This document shows positions 37,540 to 46,743 of a stretch of 64,000 nt of DNA, piece after piece. Under the pieces are notes generated by a model. That model made no database searches. It saw only the letters and a list, made by a program, of their open reading frames with translations, and was not told where the DNA came from. Numbering within the stretch: the first letter of the stretch is position 1; every line of letters begins with the position of its first letter. The DNA lies in the NCBI RefSeq assembly GCF_005144585.1, contig NZ_SSMQ01000021.1:62001-126000 (forward strand), in the 5' to 3' direction. This DNA comes from Polyangium fumosum. GTDB taxonomy: Bacteria; Myxococcota_A; Polyangia; Polyangiales; Polyangiaceae. Both the position numbers and the translations under genes were made by a program.

Positions 37540-37656
37540 GGCAGGGCTCGGAAAAAAAGTCGCGGGTGAGCGTTGGCTCCTCCCCTGGATGGCGTCCATG
37601 GGATCAAGACGCCGATCTCGTGTGGTGCGCGCTCCTCGCGCCGGTGATGGACCTCC

Positions 37657-39462
37657 ATGCAAGACCCGAACAAGACACCCCCGCTGGGGCTCCTCCTTCT
37701 CTCTCAGCCCGAGCAGCTCCGCATCACGCTGGAGGGCATGACGAACGCTTTGCCGGAGGCCTACAAGGCGCTCCCGCGGTCGGCCATCGACCTCGACGAC
37801 ATGGTGGAGGCCGCTCGGGAGGCGATCCGAACGCGGGACTGGAACTCCGCGCAGCGCGCACTCGAGGAGCGGTTTCGCGGGAAGATCAAACCGCTGCTCG
37901 AGAAGCATCCCGACTACCGGATTGTCTATTTCGGCTCCGCGCCCATTCCCATGGCCGTGTATCTCGGTTTCAGGCTCGAGACCTGGCAAAACGTGGAGGT
38001 CATCCCGCACCACCACACGCAGCGGCTCTGGGGGTGGGTCCATGAGCCGGGGCAGCAGCCGGCGCGCCTCGCGCCTGTCACGCCGCTAGATTTCAAGGAC
38101 CGGACCCAAGGCCAAGCGATCATCCGCGTCTCGACCTCGCACCACGTCGATCCGCAAGTGACACGGCAATCCGTCCCCGATCCGGTCGTAGAGATCGACA
38201 TCGCGCTCGAGCAGCCGGGGGAGGACGCGTTTACCTGCATCGAGGAGATGCTCGAGGTTGCTCACGCGTTTCGCACGGCACTCGATATCATCGGCGATCA
38301 GTTCCCTGGCGTCGAGCACGTGCACCTCTTCGCCTCGGTGCAGCCTGGGATGGCCCTGCTCCTCGGCGCGCAGATCAGCACGACGATGCACCCGCCCGTG
38401 CAGACGTACCAGTACGCACGGCACGCGCAAAACGAGCCTTACCACGTGCCCGCCATCCTCGTGAACCGCCCGATCCGCCCCGCGCCGCCCCCCTTGAGCG
38501 AGGAAGAGCTGGCGCGGGCAGGGCGTGATCGCGTGGGGCTCTCGGAGGACCTCGAGCGCATGAAGGGCGTCGCCCGCAAGGAGGAGCGTGGCTCGCTGCC
38601 GGGCTGGGTCGCGTGCGCTTTGTCGAGCTCGGAGGGCCATCCTGCTTTCACTGGCCACTGGATGGACCTGCCGGCGCTCCACGGCACGCCCCTGCCCAGG
38701 ACGAATGTTGATCGCGCGACCAGGGGCGTCGACGACACATTCCGCCTGAGCTCCGAAAACGAATGGCAGATCGACGACCACTGGCTCTTGCGGCTCGCGC
38801 GGAGGCTCCCGGAGGAGGGACGACGGCAGCGGGCGCTGCGCTTGCTCGTGCTGCACGAGGCGGTCCACCGGGGTCGGCAGACGCTCACGCGCGCATCGAG
38901 CCGTGAAATTGGACGATTCCCCAAGGTGCTCGAGGAGATCGACTACCACGCCGATGTCTGGGCCATGCTCTACGAATACTCGCTGGCCGAGACCGAATCA
39001 GGAGCCGAGGTGGAGAACCCACAGCGGTTTTTCAAGGATCTCGTGCGGATCGCGACCGAGACGATGTGGGCGTTCGACGATGATGGCTCGCCCATGCGCG
39101 AGATCCAGATCCGGCGACTGAACCGGTATCTCATCTGGTACTGGCAATACCTCCACCTCGAGCGCGGGACCGGTCGCAGCGCCGTACTGTCCCTCGACAA
39201 CGTCCTCGCGATCCTCGCCGAGCGGCCCATCCTCGAGCTGGCAGGGCCCAAGGTGGTGGCCCATGACGACCGCGTCTTCTTCGCCCTCGATGTCGCCCGT
39301 GTCGACACGCCCGAGCTCGCTGTCTACCACCGTGGGTGCCTCTACCGGCACGGGATGCGTTACGACTTCCCTATCACCGATCTCCTGCAAGGTGTGCGGG
39401 AGCGCAATGGAGACCGGATCCTCGATGCCCTCCGCGCGCCGTTCGAGCAGACGGTTCGCTGA
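37657..39462 (+). CDS. CBASS effector: N-terminal SAVED, C-terminal HEXXH peptidase-like domain
   Basis: 601 residues. Residues 1-265 look like a SAVED domain, the cyclic-oligonucleotide receptor of CBASS: IVYFGSAPIPMAVYLGF, VVEIDIALE, then VEHVHLFASVQPGMALLLGAQ and VQTYQYAR. Residues about 290-600 form a second domain with LHEAVHRG (HEXXH at 400-404) and DYHADVWA at 429-436, spaced and shaped like the HExxH...ExxAD zinc site of gluzincin peptidases. Known SAVED effectors usually carry the toxic domain N-terminally (nuclease, TIR, membrane helices); this order is reversed. It lies 33 bases before the CD-NTase. Peptidase activity is inference. Confidence 0.78.
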   Translation: MQDPNKTPPLGLLLLSQPEQLRITLEGMTNALPEAYKALPRSAIDLDDMVEAAREAIRTRDWNSAQRALEERFRGKIKPLLEKHPDYRIVYFGSAPIPMAVYLGFRLETWQNVEVIPHHHTQRLWGWVHEPGQQPARLAPVTPLDFKDRTQGQAIIRVSTSHHVDPQVTRQSVPDPVVEIDIALEQPGEDAFTCIEEMLEVAHAFRTALDIIGDQFPGVEHVHLFASVQPGMALLLGAQISTTMHPPVQTYQYARHAQNEPYHVPAILVNRPIRPAPPPLSEEELARAGRDRVGLSEDLERMKGVARKEERGSLPGWVACALSSSEGHPAFTGHWMDLPALHGTPLPRTNVDRATRGVDDTFRLSSENEWQIDDHWLLRLARRLPEEGRRQRALRLLVLHEAVHRGRQTLTRASSREIGRFPKVLEEIDYHADVWAMLYEYSLAETESGAEVENPQRFFKDLVRIATETMWAFDDDGSPMREIQIRRLNRYLIWYWQYLHLERGTGRSAVLSLDNVLAILAERPILELAGPKVVAHDDRVFFALDVARVDTPELAVYHRGCLYRHGMRYDFPITDLLQGVRERNGDRILDALRAPFEQTVR

Positions 39463-39495
39463 GACAATCTCGACAACGCTGACAAGGAGACAACA

Positions 39496-40422
39496 ATGTC
39501 GTTCCAGACCATGTTCCGCCGTTTCGACGAAACCATCAAACTCAACCGCTTCGACGAGAACGCTGAGCTCCGCGAAAAGCGTGATCGCATCCTGAAGCGG
39601 TTGCGCGAGAACCTGTCGATCACGTTCGAGCCGTTCAACCAGGGCAGCTATGCGATGGGGACCGGTGTCAAGCCCCTCAACGGCGATTACGATATCGATA
39701 TTGGGATCGTCTTCAACATCGACCGCCGTAGCCACGATCCAGTCACCGTCAAAGGGTGGGTGTACAAGGCCCTGGAGACGCACACGACGCGCGTCGAGTG
39801 GCGCCGTCCGTGCATCACGGTTTACTACCAGCAATCGGGGGAGGCCATCTATCACGTCGATCTGGCCATCCTGGCGAAGGACCCGTACTCGGGTGCGCTC
39901 CACCTGGCGATCGGCAAAGAGCACTCCGCCGCCGAGCAGCGGGAGTGGCAACCGGATGACCGCAAAGGCTTCATGGCGGCCGTCGAGAACCGATTCTCGG
40001 GCGAAGATGCGGCGCAGTTCCGCCGCGTGATCCGCTACCTGAAGCGCTGGCGCGACGTGCACTTCTCCAGTGAAGGACGCGCGGCGCCGACAGGTCTCGG
40101 CCTCACGGTTGCCGCGTACTACTGGTTCCAGCCAACGAAGAGCGGTCCCAGCGACGACGACCTCGGAGCGACCCTCGCCCTCGTGCGCATCATTCATGGT
40201 CAATTCACGTCGGCGTGGGACCCGTCGAGCGGCCAGCCCGGTGTACGGCTGGCCCTGCGATTCCCCTTTGCACCACAGGACGATGTCTTCGCCCGCATGA
40301 CGAACCAGCAGATGCAGGAGTTTCGCCAGCGCCTCGCGAAGCTCATCGAGTGGCTGGAGGAAGCGCAGCGTACGGGTAGCACCGCGCCTCTCCAACGAGC
40401 TTTCGGCAGCGATTTCCTCTAA
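39496..40422 (+). CDS. CD-NTase, cyclic-oligonucleotide synthase of CBASS
   Basis: 308 residues of the cGAS/DncV-like superfamily. Nucleotidyltransferase core: GSYAMGTG with Gly 50-Ser 51, then DYDIDIG (Asp 64, 66, 68), and the third acidic residue in HVDLAIL (Asp 122). A helical C-terminal half follows (RRVIRYLKRWRDVHF). On phage infection such enzymes make a cyclic di- or trinucleotide that activates the neighbouring SAVED effector. AAGGAG lies nine bases before the ATG. No E1/E2 (Cap2), JAB (Cap3) or HORMA/TRIP13 genes are adjacent, so this is a minimal type I layout. Confidence 0.88.
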   Translation: MSFQTMFRRFDETIKLNRFDENAELREKRDRILKRLRENLSITFEPFNQGSYAMGTGVKPLNGDYDIDIGIVFNIDRRSHDPVTVKGWVYKALETHTTRVEWRRPCITVYYQQSGEAIYHVDLAILAKDPYSGALHLAIGKEHSAAEQREWQPDDRKGFMAAVENRFSGEDAAQFRRVIRYLKRWRDVHFSSEGRAAPTGLGLTVAAYYWFQPTKSGPSDDDLGATLALVRIIHGQFTSAWDPSSGQPGVRLALRFPFAPQDDVFARMTNQQMQEFRQRLAKLIEWLEEAQRTGSTAPLQRAFGSDFL

Positions 40423-40442
40423 AGCCAACGCTCTCCCTCGTC

Positions 40443-41315
40443 ATGCCCCCCGTCGACGTTGCCCCCTCGGGCGTGCCGTGGAAGGATCACAACCGCCGGA
40501 TCATGGGCCCGAAAGCGCTTTCGAGCATGTCGGTCGAGGAGCTGCTCCGCCACGCGCGCGAAGGCGACGAGGCCGCGCTCGAGGCGCTCATTCATCGCTC
40601 GGGCCCGATGCTCGCCAAACGGGCGTCCCGGCATCGCTCCCGCGTCGAGCCCGGCGGCGCGCGTCCCTCCGACATCGCGCAGGAGACGGCGCTACGCGCG
40701 TGGAGCAGATTCGCTTCTTTCACCGGGACGACGGAGGCCGAGTGGTTCGTCTGGCTCGAGCGCATCCTCCACAGCCGCGCCGAGCAATCGGCCCGTCACG
40801 CGCGACGAAAAAAGCGCGATGCGGGCGGCGCGAGGCCCCTCGACAGCTCCGTGGCGACGACCGCGCCCACCCCCGATCAGAGCCCGAGCCAGGCCGCCGC
40901 CGAGAAGGAGAACTGGAAACGGCTGCTCGGGCGCGTTTACGATCTCCCGGAGGATCAGCGCGACGCCATCTGGTTCCGCCTCATGGAAGCACTCCCTGTG
41001 GCCGAGGTCGCGCGCCGCATGGGGAAAACGGAGACCAGCGTGGCAGGCCTGCTCCAGCGTGCGTGCAAGACCCTGCGCTCGAACATGGCGGAAGGCTCGA
41101 GCGAGGACGCCGGGGAGCGCACAGGCCGAGCTAGCACGTCGAGCGAAGCCGCATCCGCCCTGCTCGTCTATTTGCGGCGGCGCGACGCTGGGGAGCAGGT
41201 GGAGAACGCCGCTTTCGTCGCCGCGCATCCGGACTGCGCGGACGAGCTGCAGGAGATACTCCACTGGATTGAGCGTATTCAATCCCTTCGCCCAGCGGCC
41301 GCCCCCGGGGCGTAG
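40443..41315 (+). CDS. ECF-type RNA polymerase sigma factor
   Basis: 290 residues as given. MGPKALSSMSVEELL at 40503 is an alternative ATG, and neither has a clear ribosome site. Sigma2 at about 30-110 (GDEAALEALIHRSGP, RPSDIAQETALRAW), sigma4 at about 155-205 (LPEDQRDAIWFRLMEALPVAEVARRMGKTETSVAGLLQRA). The C-terminal 80 residues continue past sigma4 with LLVYLRRRDAGEQVENAAFVAAHPDCADEL, a segment usually found at the N-terminus of kinase proteins in bacteria using sigma/kinase pairs. It starts 20 bases after the CD-NTase and 26 before a kinase gene, so both are probably one regulatory pair. Confidence 0.85.
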   Translation: MPPVDVAPSGVPWKDHNRRIMGPKALSSMSVEELLRHAREGDEAALEALIHRSGPMLAKRASRHRSRVEPGGARPSDIAQETALRAWSRFASFTGTTEAEWFVWLERILHSRAEQSARHARRKKRDAGGARPLDSSVATTAPTPDQSPSQAAAEKENWKRLLGRVYDLPEDQRDAIWFRLMEALPVAEVARRMGKTETSVAGLLQRACKTLRSNMAEGSSEDAGERTGRASTSSEAASALLVYLRRRDAGEQVENAAFVAAHPDCADELQEILHWIERIQSLRPAAAPGA

Positions 41316-41341
41316 GGCAAGAGCGATAGCGAAAGGTTGGT

Positions 41342-42217
41342 ATGTTTTCCACGGGGATGCGCATCGGTGACCACTCCGTGCTCCGCCGCGCGTCGCTTGG
41401 GGCCACCAGCGAGGTATTTGAGGGGTGCTGCACGTCTGACGGCCACGCCGTGGCCATCAAGGTACTGCGTGAAGAGTGGCGTGAGCACACCGAGATGGTC
41501 GCACGTTTCCTCAACGAGGCACGCGCCCTGGAGCACGTCCGACACGCGAACATCGTGACGATTTTCGATTCCGGGACCCTGCCCGAGGGGCTGCCCTTCA
41601 TGATCCTGGAGTGGCTGCCGGTCGACCTGCACCACGCACTGGCGAACGCAGGGGGGGCCCTCTCTCTGCGCGTCGCGGTGCGCGTCGCCGTGCAGATCGG
41701 CAATGCCCTGGCCGTGCTGCACGACCGCGGACTCGTGCACCGCGACCTGAAGCCTGCCAACGTGCTGCTCGACCGCGCCGATCTTGGCGCCGCGCGGATA
41801 AAGCTCGCCGACCTCGGCCTCGCCAAGGTGCTCATCGACAAATATAGCTTGACGTATGGTGAGGCGGGACAGATTGCGGCTCTGCCGGTGTCGACGGGCG
41901 GCAGCGCAGTGCTGGGGACGTGCGAGTACATGGCCCCGGAACAATGGGTCGAATCCAAGCGTGTCGACCCGAAGGCGGACATCTATTCGCTGGGCGTGCT
42001 CTTTTTCCAGATGCTGGCAGGCAGACTGCCCTTCGTGGCCGACGGGCAGAAGGACTGGATGTGTTACCACGTCCTCGCGCCGCCTCCGCTCCACGTGCTC
42101 GAAGGCGCCATGCCCGCCCGCGTCGTCGATCTCGTCGCGCGAATGCTGAGCAAGAAACCTTCACCGCGCCCCACGATGCGCGAGGTGCTGGATCTTCTCG
42201 CCGAATTCTCCACGTAA
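41342..42217 (+). CDS. Ser/Thr protein kinase, single domain
   Basis: 291 residues, all kinase. The ATP lysine is in VAIKVLREEW, the catalytic loop VHRDLKPANVLL (His 133, Asp 135), DLGLAKV replaces DFG, then CEYMAPEQW. The glycine-rich loop is degenerate (ASLGATSEVFEG, lacking two glycines), which may lower activity. No sensor or membrane segment is attached. It follows the ECF sigma factor, the common sigma-kinase pairing in which the kinase phosphorylates and controls the sigma factor (inference). Confidence 0.85.
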   Translation: MFSTGMRIGDHSVLRRASLGATSEVFEGCCTSDGHAVAIKVLREEWREHTEMVARFLNEARALEHVRHANIVTIFDSGTLPEGLPFMILEWLPVDLHHALANAGGALSLRVAVRVAVQIGNALAVLHDRGLVHRDLKPANVLLDRADLGAARIKLADLGLAKVLIDKYSLTYGEAGQIAALPVSTGGSAVLGTCEYMAPEQWVESKRVDPKADIYSLGVLFFQMLAGRLPFVADGQKDWMCYHVLAPPPLHVLEGAMPARVVDLVARMLSKKPSPRPTMREVLDLLAEFST

Positions 42218-42230
42218 GGGGTGAAGAATC

Positions 42231-43097
42231 ATGAGGTACCAATCAACAGCGCGCCCGCTGCGCGCGCCGAACAGAGCCGTGTGCGCCTGCGCGACGGCCT
42301 TGTTGATGCTCTGGGGACGGGGCGCGCGTGCCGAAGAGGATGCCGCACGGTCCTACATCAGCCTCATCGCGGATGCGTCGCTCCGCAAGGGGTTCGTGGG
42401 AGGTGATGGTGCGTCCGGCTCCGGGGCGATCGGCGTCGACCTGCAGGTGCCCACGTTCGGGCTCTTCTTCGTGGGGCAGGCGAGCGCGTCGAATGCGCTC
42501 CGGGGGGATCGGATGACGCTGGCGAGCTCGATCATCGCGCCGGCCATTGGCACAGGCGCAGGCCTTCTCGATGTCCGCATCACGCCGCTCGGCAGGAGCC
42601 GCCTGAGTCCATTCGTGACAGGAATCAGCCTGCGCCTCGACGGGAGCGTGACAGGCTTCAGCTGGGAGACGGAGTTCAAGGATGGTAGCACGCTCAAGAC
42701 GAGCACCCTCTACAATGTGACGTTCGGCGCTATGCTCTCCTATCGGCTCGACATCGTCGGCATCGCGCGTGAGAACAAGGTGAAAATCGGACGCGACCAG
42801 GACATCGTGGTCGCTTTGGATATCGGTTTCACGGGCCGGTACATCGCGGGGGACAACAAGTCTTTCGCCCGAATCATGACCCCAGCCTTCACCGGGTCGG
42901 ACGTCTCCGTGTCCCTCTTCTTCCCCGCGCCTTGCGCGCGTGTGCAGCTCATGATCAACCACGCGAGGTTTTTCATCGAGGCCCCCTACTTCCTCGACAA
43001 AGGGGTTCCGGAGCTCAGGGGACTCTCCCTGTTCATCGGCGGGGGCGTGCGCGGTGACGTGTACTGCATTTATGATAGCTCGGGCGGTAATAGGTAA
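42231..43097 (+). CDS. probable envelope protein with a signal peptide
   Basis: 288 residues. N-terminal signal peptide (AVCACATALLMLWGRGARA, cleavage near residue 35), then alternating hydrophobic and polar strands with many glycines (GAIGVDLQVPTFGLFFVG, SRLSPFVTGISLRLDGSV, LSLFIGGGVRGDVYC), suggesting an outer-membrane beta-barrel. No family recognised. It starts 13 bases after the kinase gene and is the last gene of the same-direction run. Confidence 0.6.
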   Translation: MRYQSTARPLRAPNRAVCACATALLMLWGRGARAEEDAARSYISLIADASLRKGFVGGDGASGSGAIGVDLQVPTFGLFFVGQASASNALRGDRMTLASSIIAPAIGTGAGLLDVRITPLGRSRLSPFVTGISLRLDGSVTGFSWETEFKDGSTLKTSTLYNVTFGAMLSYRLDIVGIARENKVKIGRDQDIVVALDIGFTGRYIAGDNKSFARIMTPAFTGSDVSVSLFFPAPCARVQLMINHARFFIEAPYFLDKGVPELRGLSLFIGGGVRGDVYCIYDSSGGNR

Positions 43098-43566
43098 GGA
43101 CTGGCCATCGTAGCGCTCACCAGGCTTGTCGCCTGCTCGAGTGGCTCAACCGCAGATACGCGAGCGCCCTGATGTCGATGCCATCCACCTCTTCTTAGCG
43201 GGATACGCGCGTAGCCATGCGCCTTCGCGGGGCCTGTTCGGCCCACTTCCGCCGCCTTCCTCAGCCAGCGCCGGTCATCGAACGGTGCCCGTCAGTCGCA
43301 TGGCCTGCTGCATCGCGTGACGTCGCGAAGCCGCCGCCCCCGGCGCTGGGACACCACAATGTCAACGGCGGTATCTCGCGGACGCTTTCGTCGCTCTGAC
43401 TGTTCACTCACGGCGTGGACCTCGAGCCGTTCTTTTTGTCGTTCGTGGCACCACGTGCCAAGGGGCGGTCGCTCCCCTCGTGAGGTCTCACGAGCCTAAA
43501 CGTGCCCTCCCCTCCCCTCCCGCCTCGGTCGACCCGCCGGGGGACGATCTCTGCATGAAATGAACA
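43098..43566. other. long intergenic region, no gene seen
   Basis: About 470 bases between the convergent envelope-protein and Cys-rich lipoprotein genes. Short frames occur on both strands but none has a start with a ribosome site, a signal or a recognisable motif. It may be eroded coding sequence. No hairpin element of the dispersed family is present. Confidence 0.4.
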
Positions 43567-43609
43567 AAGGCCGCGCAGCGCCCCCAAAATCGAGGCGCCG
43601 CGCGGCCTT
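43567..43609 (-). terminator. terminator of the 1033-residue lipoprotein gene
   Basis: AAGGCCGCGC pairs with GCGCGGCCTT over a 23-base loop. Read on the minus strand, the second arm is followed by TGTTC, making a fair intrinsic terminator 33 bases after the stop codon. Confidence 0.6.
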
Positions 43610-43641
43610 CTTGATGGCGCGCAACTCAGCGCGTCAACGCA

Positions 43642-46600
43642 TCAGGGCGCCACGCAGATCGCGAGCGACCAGTTGTTCAGCGTGCCTGAGACGTACTCCT
43701 CGTCGTCGCTGACGACGAGCTTCCACGCCCCTGCGGACGCTTGCCCGTTGAGCGTGGCGAGCGGCGCCTCCGGCGAGTAGCACCCGGTGAAGGGCGGCAT
43801 CCCGGCGGTGATGGGGTTCGCGCAGGTGTCGTCGAGGACCGTGCTCACGTAGTTGGCGCCGTCCCCGCCGTTGTCGCTGGTCAGGTCGATCAACGTGCCC
43901 GCCGGCGACGTGAGCTCGACGTCCACGTCCTCGATCCAGAGGTGCGAGATGTTGAGCCGCACCGCCGCGCGCTGGATGGTCCCCGTGACGCCTGCGTTGA
44001 TCGTGCTCGACGTGAAGTCCCAGTCCGGGATGGCCAGGGGCGTGTCCTTCGAGTTGTAGACCACGAGCTTCTCCCCCGCCGCGCACGGGGTCGCGAGGCC
44101 GCAGCCGAGCGCGCACTCCGAGTCGGCGCAGTCGATGCTCCCGTCGTTGTCGTCGTCGATGCCGTCGTTGCAAACCACCTCGCGGAGGATGTCGCAGGTC
44201 GCGGTGCAGCTCGGGCCGCCGTCGCACTCCTCGGTGCCCTCCTTGACGCCGTTGCCGCAGAGCGCCGTGATCTTCACCTGGAGCTTGTAGGCGGGGATGG
44301 TGCTGTTGTCCTGGTAGTCGATCACCTTCACGCGGTAGGTCCCCGCGGGGAGCCTGCGCGCGTAGGTGTTGACGCTCGGGTTGATCCGCGAGCAGTTGCT
44401 GATTCCGCCTTGATCCTGCTCCGGGCCGACCGGCGTCGCGCAGTCGGAGTAGAGCTGGATCACCGTGTCGACCGTCGACGCGCAGGTGCCGGGGCCGTTC
44501 GCGTCGAACGTCTCGATCCACACGTCGGCCGTGCCCGGCAGCGTGAAGGCGTACCAGTCGTCGTCGCCGATCGGCGTGATCGCGCCGCTGAGGAGCAGGC
44601 CCTCGGCGCCCACGGGCACCGGGAACGGGCCGGTCGCCGCGGCGCAGGTGTCGTTCGGCTCCACCTCGGGCTTGCCCTCGATCACGCAGTTGGAGGCGCA
44701 ACCATCGCCGTTCGCCACGTTGCCGTCGTCGCACTGCTCCGAGCCTGCCTTCACGCCGTCGCCGCAGAGCGCGTTGAACGAGATCTGGACGGTGTAGCTC
44801 GGGATCTGGCCGTTGTTCTGGTAGTCCTCGACGCGCACGTAGTACGTGCCCGGGGCCACGCGCCGGAGGGGCGTGTTGACGGTCGAGGTGAGCATCGAGC
44901 AGCTATTGATGCCGCTCTCGTCGTCCGTGGCGAGCACCGTGGTGCAGGTCGACCCGCGGAACTCGATGACCGTGTCGATGCTGGCGCAGGTGCTCCCCGT
45001 GCCGTCGAAGGTCTCGATCTTGAGATCCGCCGTCGCGGGCACGGTGAAGGCGTAGAAGTCCTGATCGCCGACCGGCCGGATCGAGCCCCGGAACGTCACC
45101 GGCGCCGCGACCGCCGCCGGCGCCGTGGCGCAGGTGTTGTTCGGCTCGATCTCGCAGCCCGCCTCGATCATGCAGCCCGCGGCGCAGCAGTCGCCGGCCG
45201 CCTGGTTGCCGTCGTCGCACTGCTCGACGCCCGTCTGCTGGTAGCCGTCGCCGCAGGTCGCCACCTGGCAGCCCGCGACGCACCCGTCGGTGTTGATCTG
45301 GTTGCCGTCGTCGCACGCCTCGACGCCGGCCTGCTGGAAGCCGTCGCCGCAGGTCGCGGTCTTGCAGCCCGTGACGCACCCGTCGGTGTCGTCCTGGTTG
45401 CCGTCATCGCACTGCTCGGCGCCGTTCTTCACGCCGTCCCCGCACACGGGCGCCTGGCAGACGTTGCCCGTGCAGACGCCGCTCGTGCAGTCGGCGTTGC
45501 CGGTGCAGGGGAGGCCGTCGCCGCAGGGGCCGCAGGTCGGGCCGCCGCAGTCCAGGCCGATCTCGGTGCCGTTCAGCTTGCCGTCGTTGCAGGCCGGCGC
45601 CGCGCAGACGCCGCTCTTGCAGACGTCGCTCGTGCAGTCCGTGTCGATCGAGCAGGTCTTCGTGTCCGCGCACTTGTTGCAGAGCGGGCCGCCGCAGTCG
45701 GCGTCGGTCTCGTTGGCGTTCTTCACGCCGTCGGTGCAGGTCGGCACGCAGACCGAGCCCGAGCAGGTACCGCCCACGCAGTCGCCGTCGACCGAGCAGC
45801 CCTTCTCGGGGCCGCAGGGCGAGCAGCTCGGGCCGCCGCAGTCGACGTCGGTCTCCTCGCCGTTCTTCACGGTGTCGGTGCAGGCCGGCGGCACGCACAC
45901 GCCGCCCGTGCACACGCCACTCTTGCAGTCCGACGGAAGGGCGCAGGGGGACGCGTCGTTGCAGGGCGTGCAGTCCGGACCGCCGCAATCGATGTCGGTC
46001 TCGCTCCCGTTCTTCACGGCGTCCATGCACGAGGCCGCAACGCACGTGTTCGACACGCAGACGTTGCTCGCGCAGTCGGCCGCCTGGATGCACTCGACGC
46101 AAGCGCCCTCGCCGTCGCACACCTTGCCGACGCCGGCGCTGCAGGCCGTGCCCGCCGCGGCGTTGGTGTTGATGGGCGCGTCGCCGTCGCAGAGGTCGGC
46201 GGTGCAGGGGTTCTCGTCGTCGAGCACGTCGGTCGCATCGGAGACGCTCGTGATCTCGCCCATGCCGTCGCACACGCTCTGCTTGCAGTCGCCGGCCGAC
46301 TGATCGGTCGTCGCCGTGCCCTGGGCCGCGTAAGCGACCCCGCAGACGCCTTCGTCGCAGGTGCGGCTCGCGCAGTCGGTGTCGGTCCCGGGGCAGTCCT
46401 CGGGCGCCATGCACTCGCTGGTGCTGCCGCCCTGGCCGCCCTGGCCGCCGCTGCCGCCGCCGCCCTGGTTGCTGCCGCCGCCCTGGTTGCTGCCGCCGCC
46501 CTGGTTGCTGCCGCCGCCCTGGTTGCTGCCGCCGCCGCCTTGGTTGCTGCCGCCGCCGCCCTGGTTGCTGCCGCCGCCGCCCTGGTTGCTACCGCCGGCG

Positions 46601-46743
46601 CCTGCACGGCCTCCCGTGCCTTCCGGGTCTTCCCCGGAGCAGCCGGAGAGCGACCCCAGGCCCGCGGTGAGCACCGCCGCTGTTGCCAGCGATGCCAGAA
46701 ACCTCGTCACCGAGGAATTGAGTCTACCGTTTCTCCTCACCAT
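43642..46743 (-). CDS. large cysteine-rich surface lipoprotein with PPC and proprotein-convertase-type domains
   Basis: 1033 residues. Lipobox LGSLSGC (Cys 35), a spacer of nine to ten GGGSNQ repeats to about residue 100, and about five 45-residue modules of the type NGxETDxDCGGPxCxxC. Three myxococcal Cys-rich/DUF4215 repeats follow (CGDGVKNGAEQCDDGN), then two PPC domains (GDQDFYAFTVPATADLKIETFDG; GDDDWYAFTLPGT). Near the C-terminus is a P-domain-like beta sandwich (LNISHLWIEDVDVELTSPAGT). No protease domain is visible, although PPC and P domains usually accompany secreted peptidases. Probably a long surface stalk or adhesin anchored by lipid. Confidence 0.82.
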   Translation of the reverse strand: MVRRNGRLNSSVTRFLASLATAAVLTAGLGSLSGCSGEDPEGTGGRAGAGGSNQGGGGSNQGGGGSNQGGGGSNQGGGSNQGGGSNQGGGSNQGGGGSGGQGGQGGSTSECMAPEDCPGTDTDCASRTCDEGVCGVAYAAQGTATTDQSAGDCKQSVCDGMGEITSVSDATDVLDDENPCTADLCDGDAPINTNAAAGTACSAGVGKVCDGEGACVECIQAADCASNVCVSNTCVAASCMDAVKNGSETDIDCGGPDCTPCNDASPCALPSDCKSGVCTGGVCVPPACTDTVKNGEETDVDCGGPSCSPCGPEKGCSVDGDCVGGTCSGSVCVPTCTDGVKNANETDADCGGPLCNKCADTKTCSIDTDCTSDVCKSGVCAAPACNDGKLNGTEIGLDCGGPTCGPCGDGLPCTGNADCTSGVCTGNVCQAPVCGDGVKNGAEQCDDGNQDDTDGCVTGCKTATCGDGFQQAGVEACDDGNQINTDGCVAGCQVATCGDGYQQTGVEQCDDGNQAAGDCCAAGCMIEAGCEIEPNNTCATAPAAVAAPVTFRGSIRPVGDQDFYAFTVPATADLKIETFDGTGSTCASIDTVIEFRGSTCTTVLATDDESGINSCSMLTSTVNTPLRRVAPGTYYVRVEDYQNNGQIPSYTVQISFNALCGDGVKAGSEQCDDGNVANGDGCASNCVIEGKPEVEPNDTCAAATGPFPVPVGAEGLLLSGAITPIGDDDWYAFTLPGTADVWIETFDANGPGTCASTVDTVIQLYSDCATPVGPEQDQGGISNCSRINPSVNTYARRLPAGTYRVKVIDYQDNSTIPAYKLQVKITALCGNGVKEGTEECDGGPSCTATCDILREVVCNDGIDDDNDGSIDCADSECALGCGLATPCAAGEKLVVYNSKDTPLAIPDWDFTSSTINAGVTGTIQRAAVRLNISHLWIEDVDVELTSPAGTLIDLTSDNGGDGANYVSTVLDDTCANPITAGMPPFTGCYSPEAPLATLNGQASAGAWKLVVSDDEEYVSGTLNNWSLAICVAP
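46440..46600. repeat. 18-21-base repeats encoding GGGSNQ
   Basis: A run of CTGGTTGCTGCCGCC-based units, nine to ten copies varying by one glycine codon, inside the lipoprotein gene just after its signal peptide. Copy number is likely to vary between strains and would change spacer length in frame. Confidence 0.85.

Noticed and set aside
39496-40422. Plain tRNA-type or minimal nucleotidyltransferase
   Set aside because: Length, GSYAMGTG-DYDID spacing and the adjacent SAVED protein fit a CD-NTase better.
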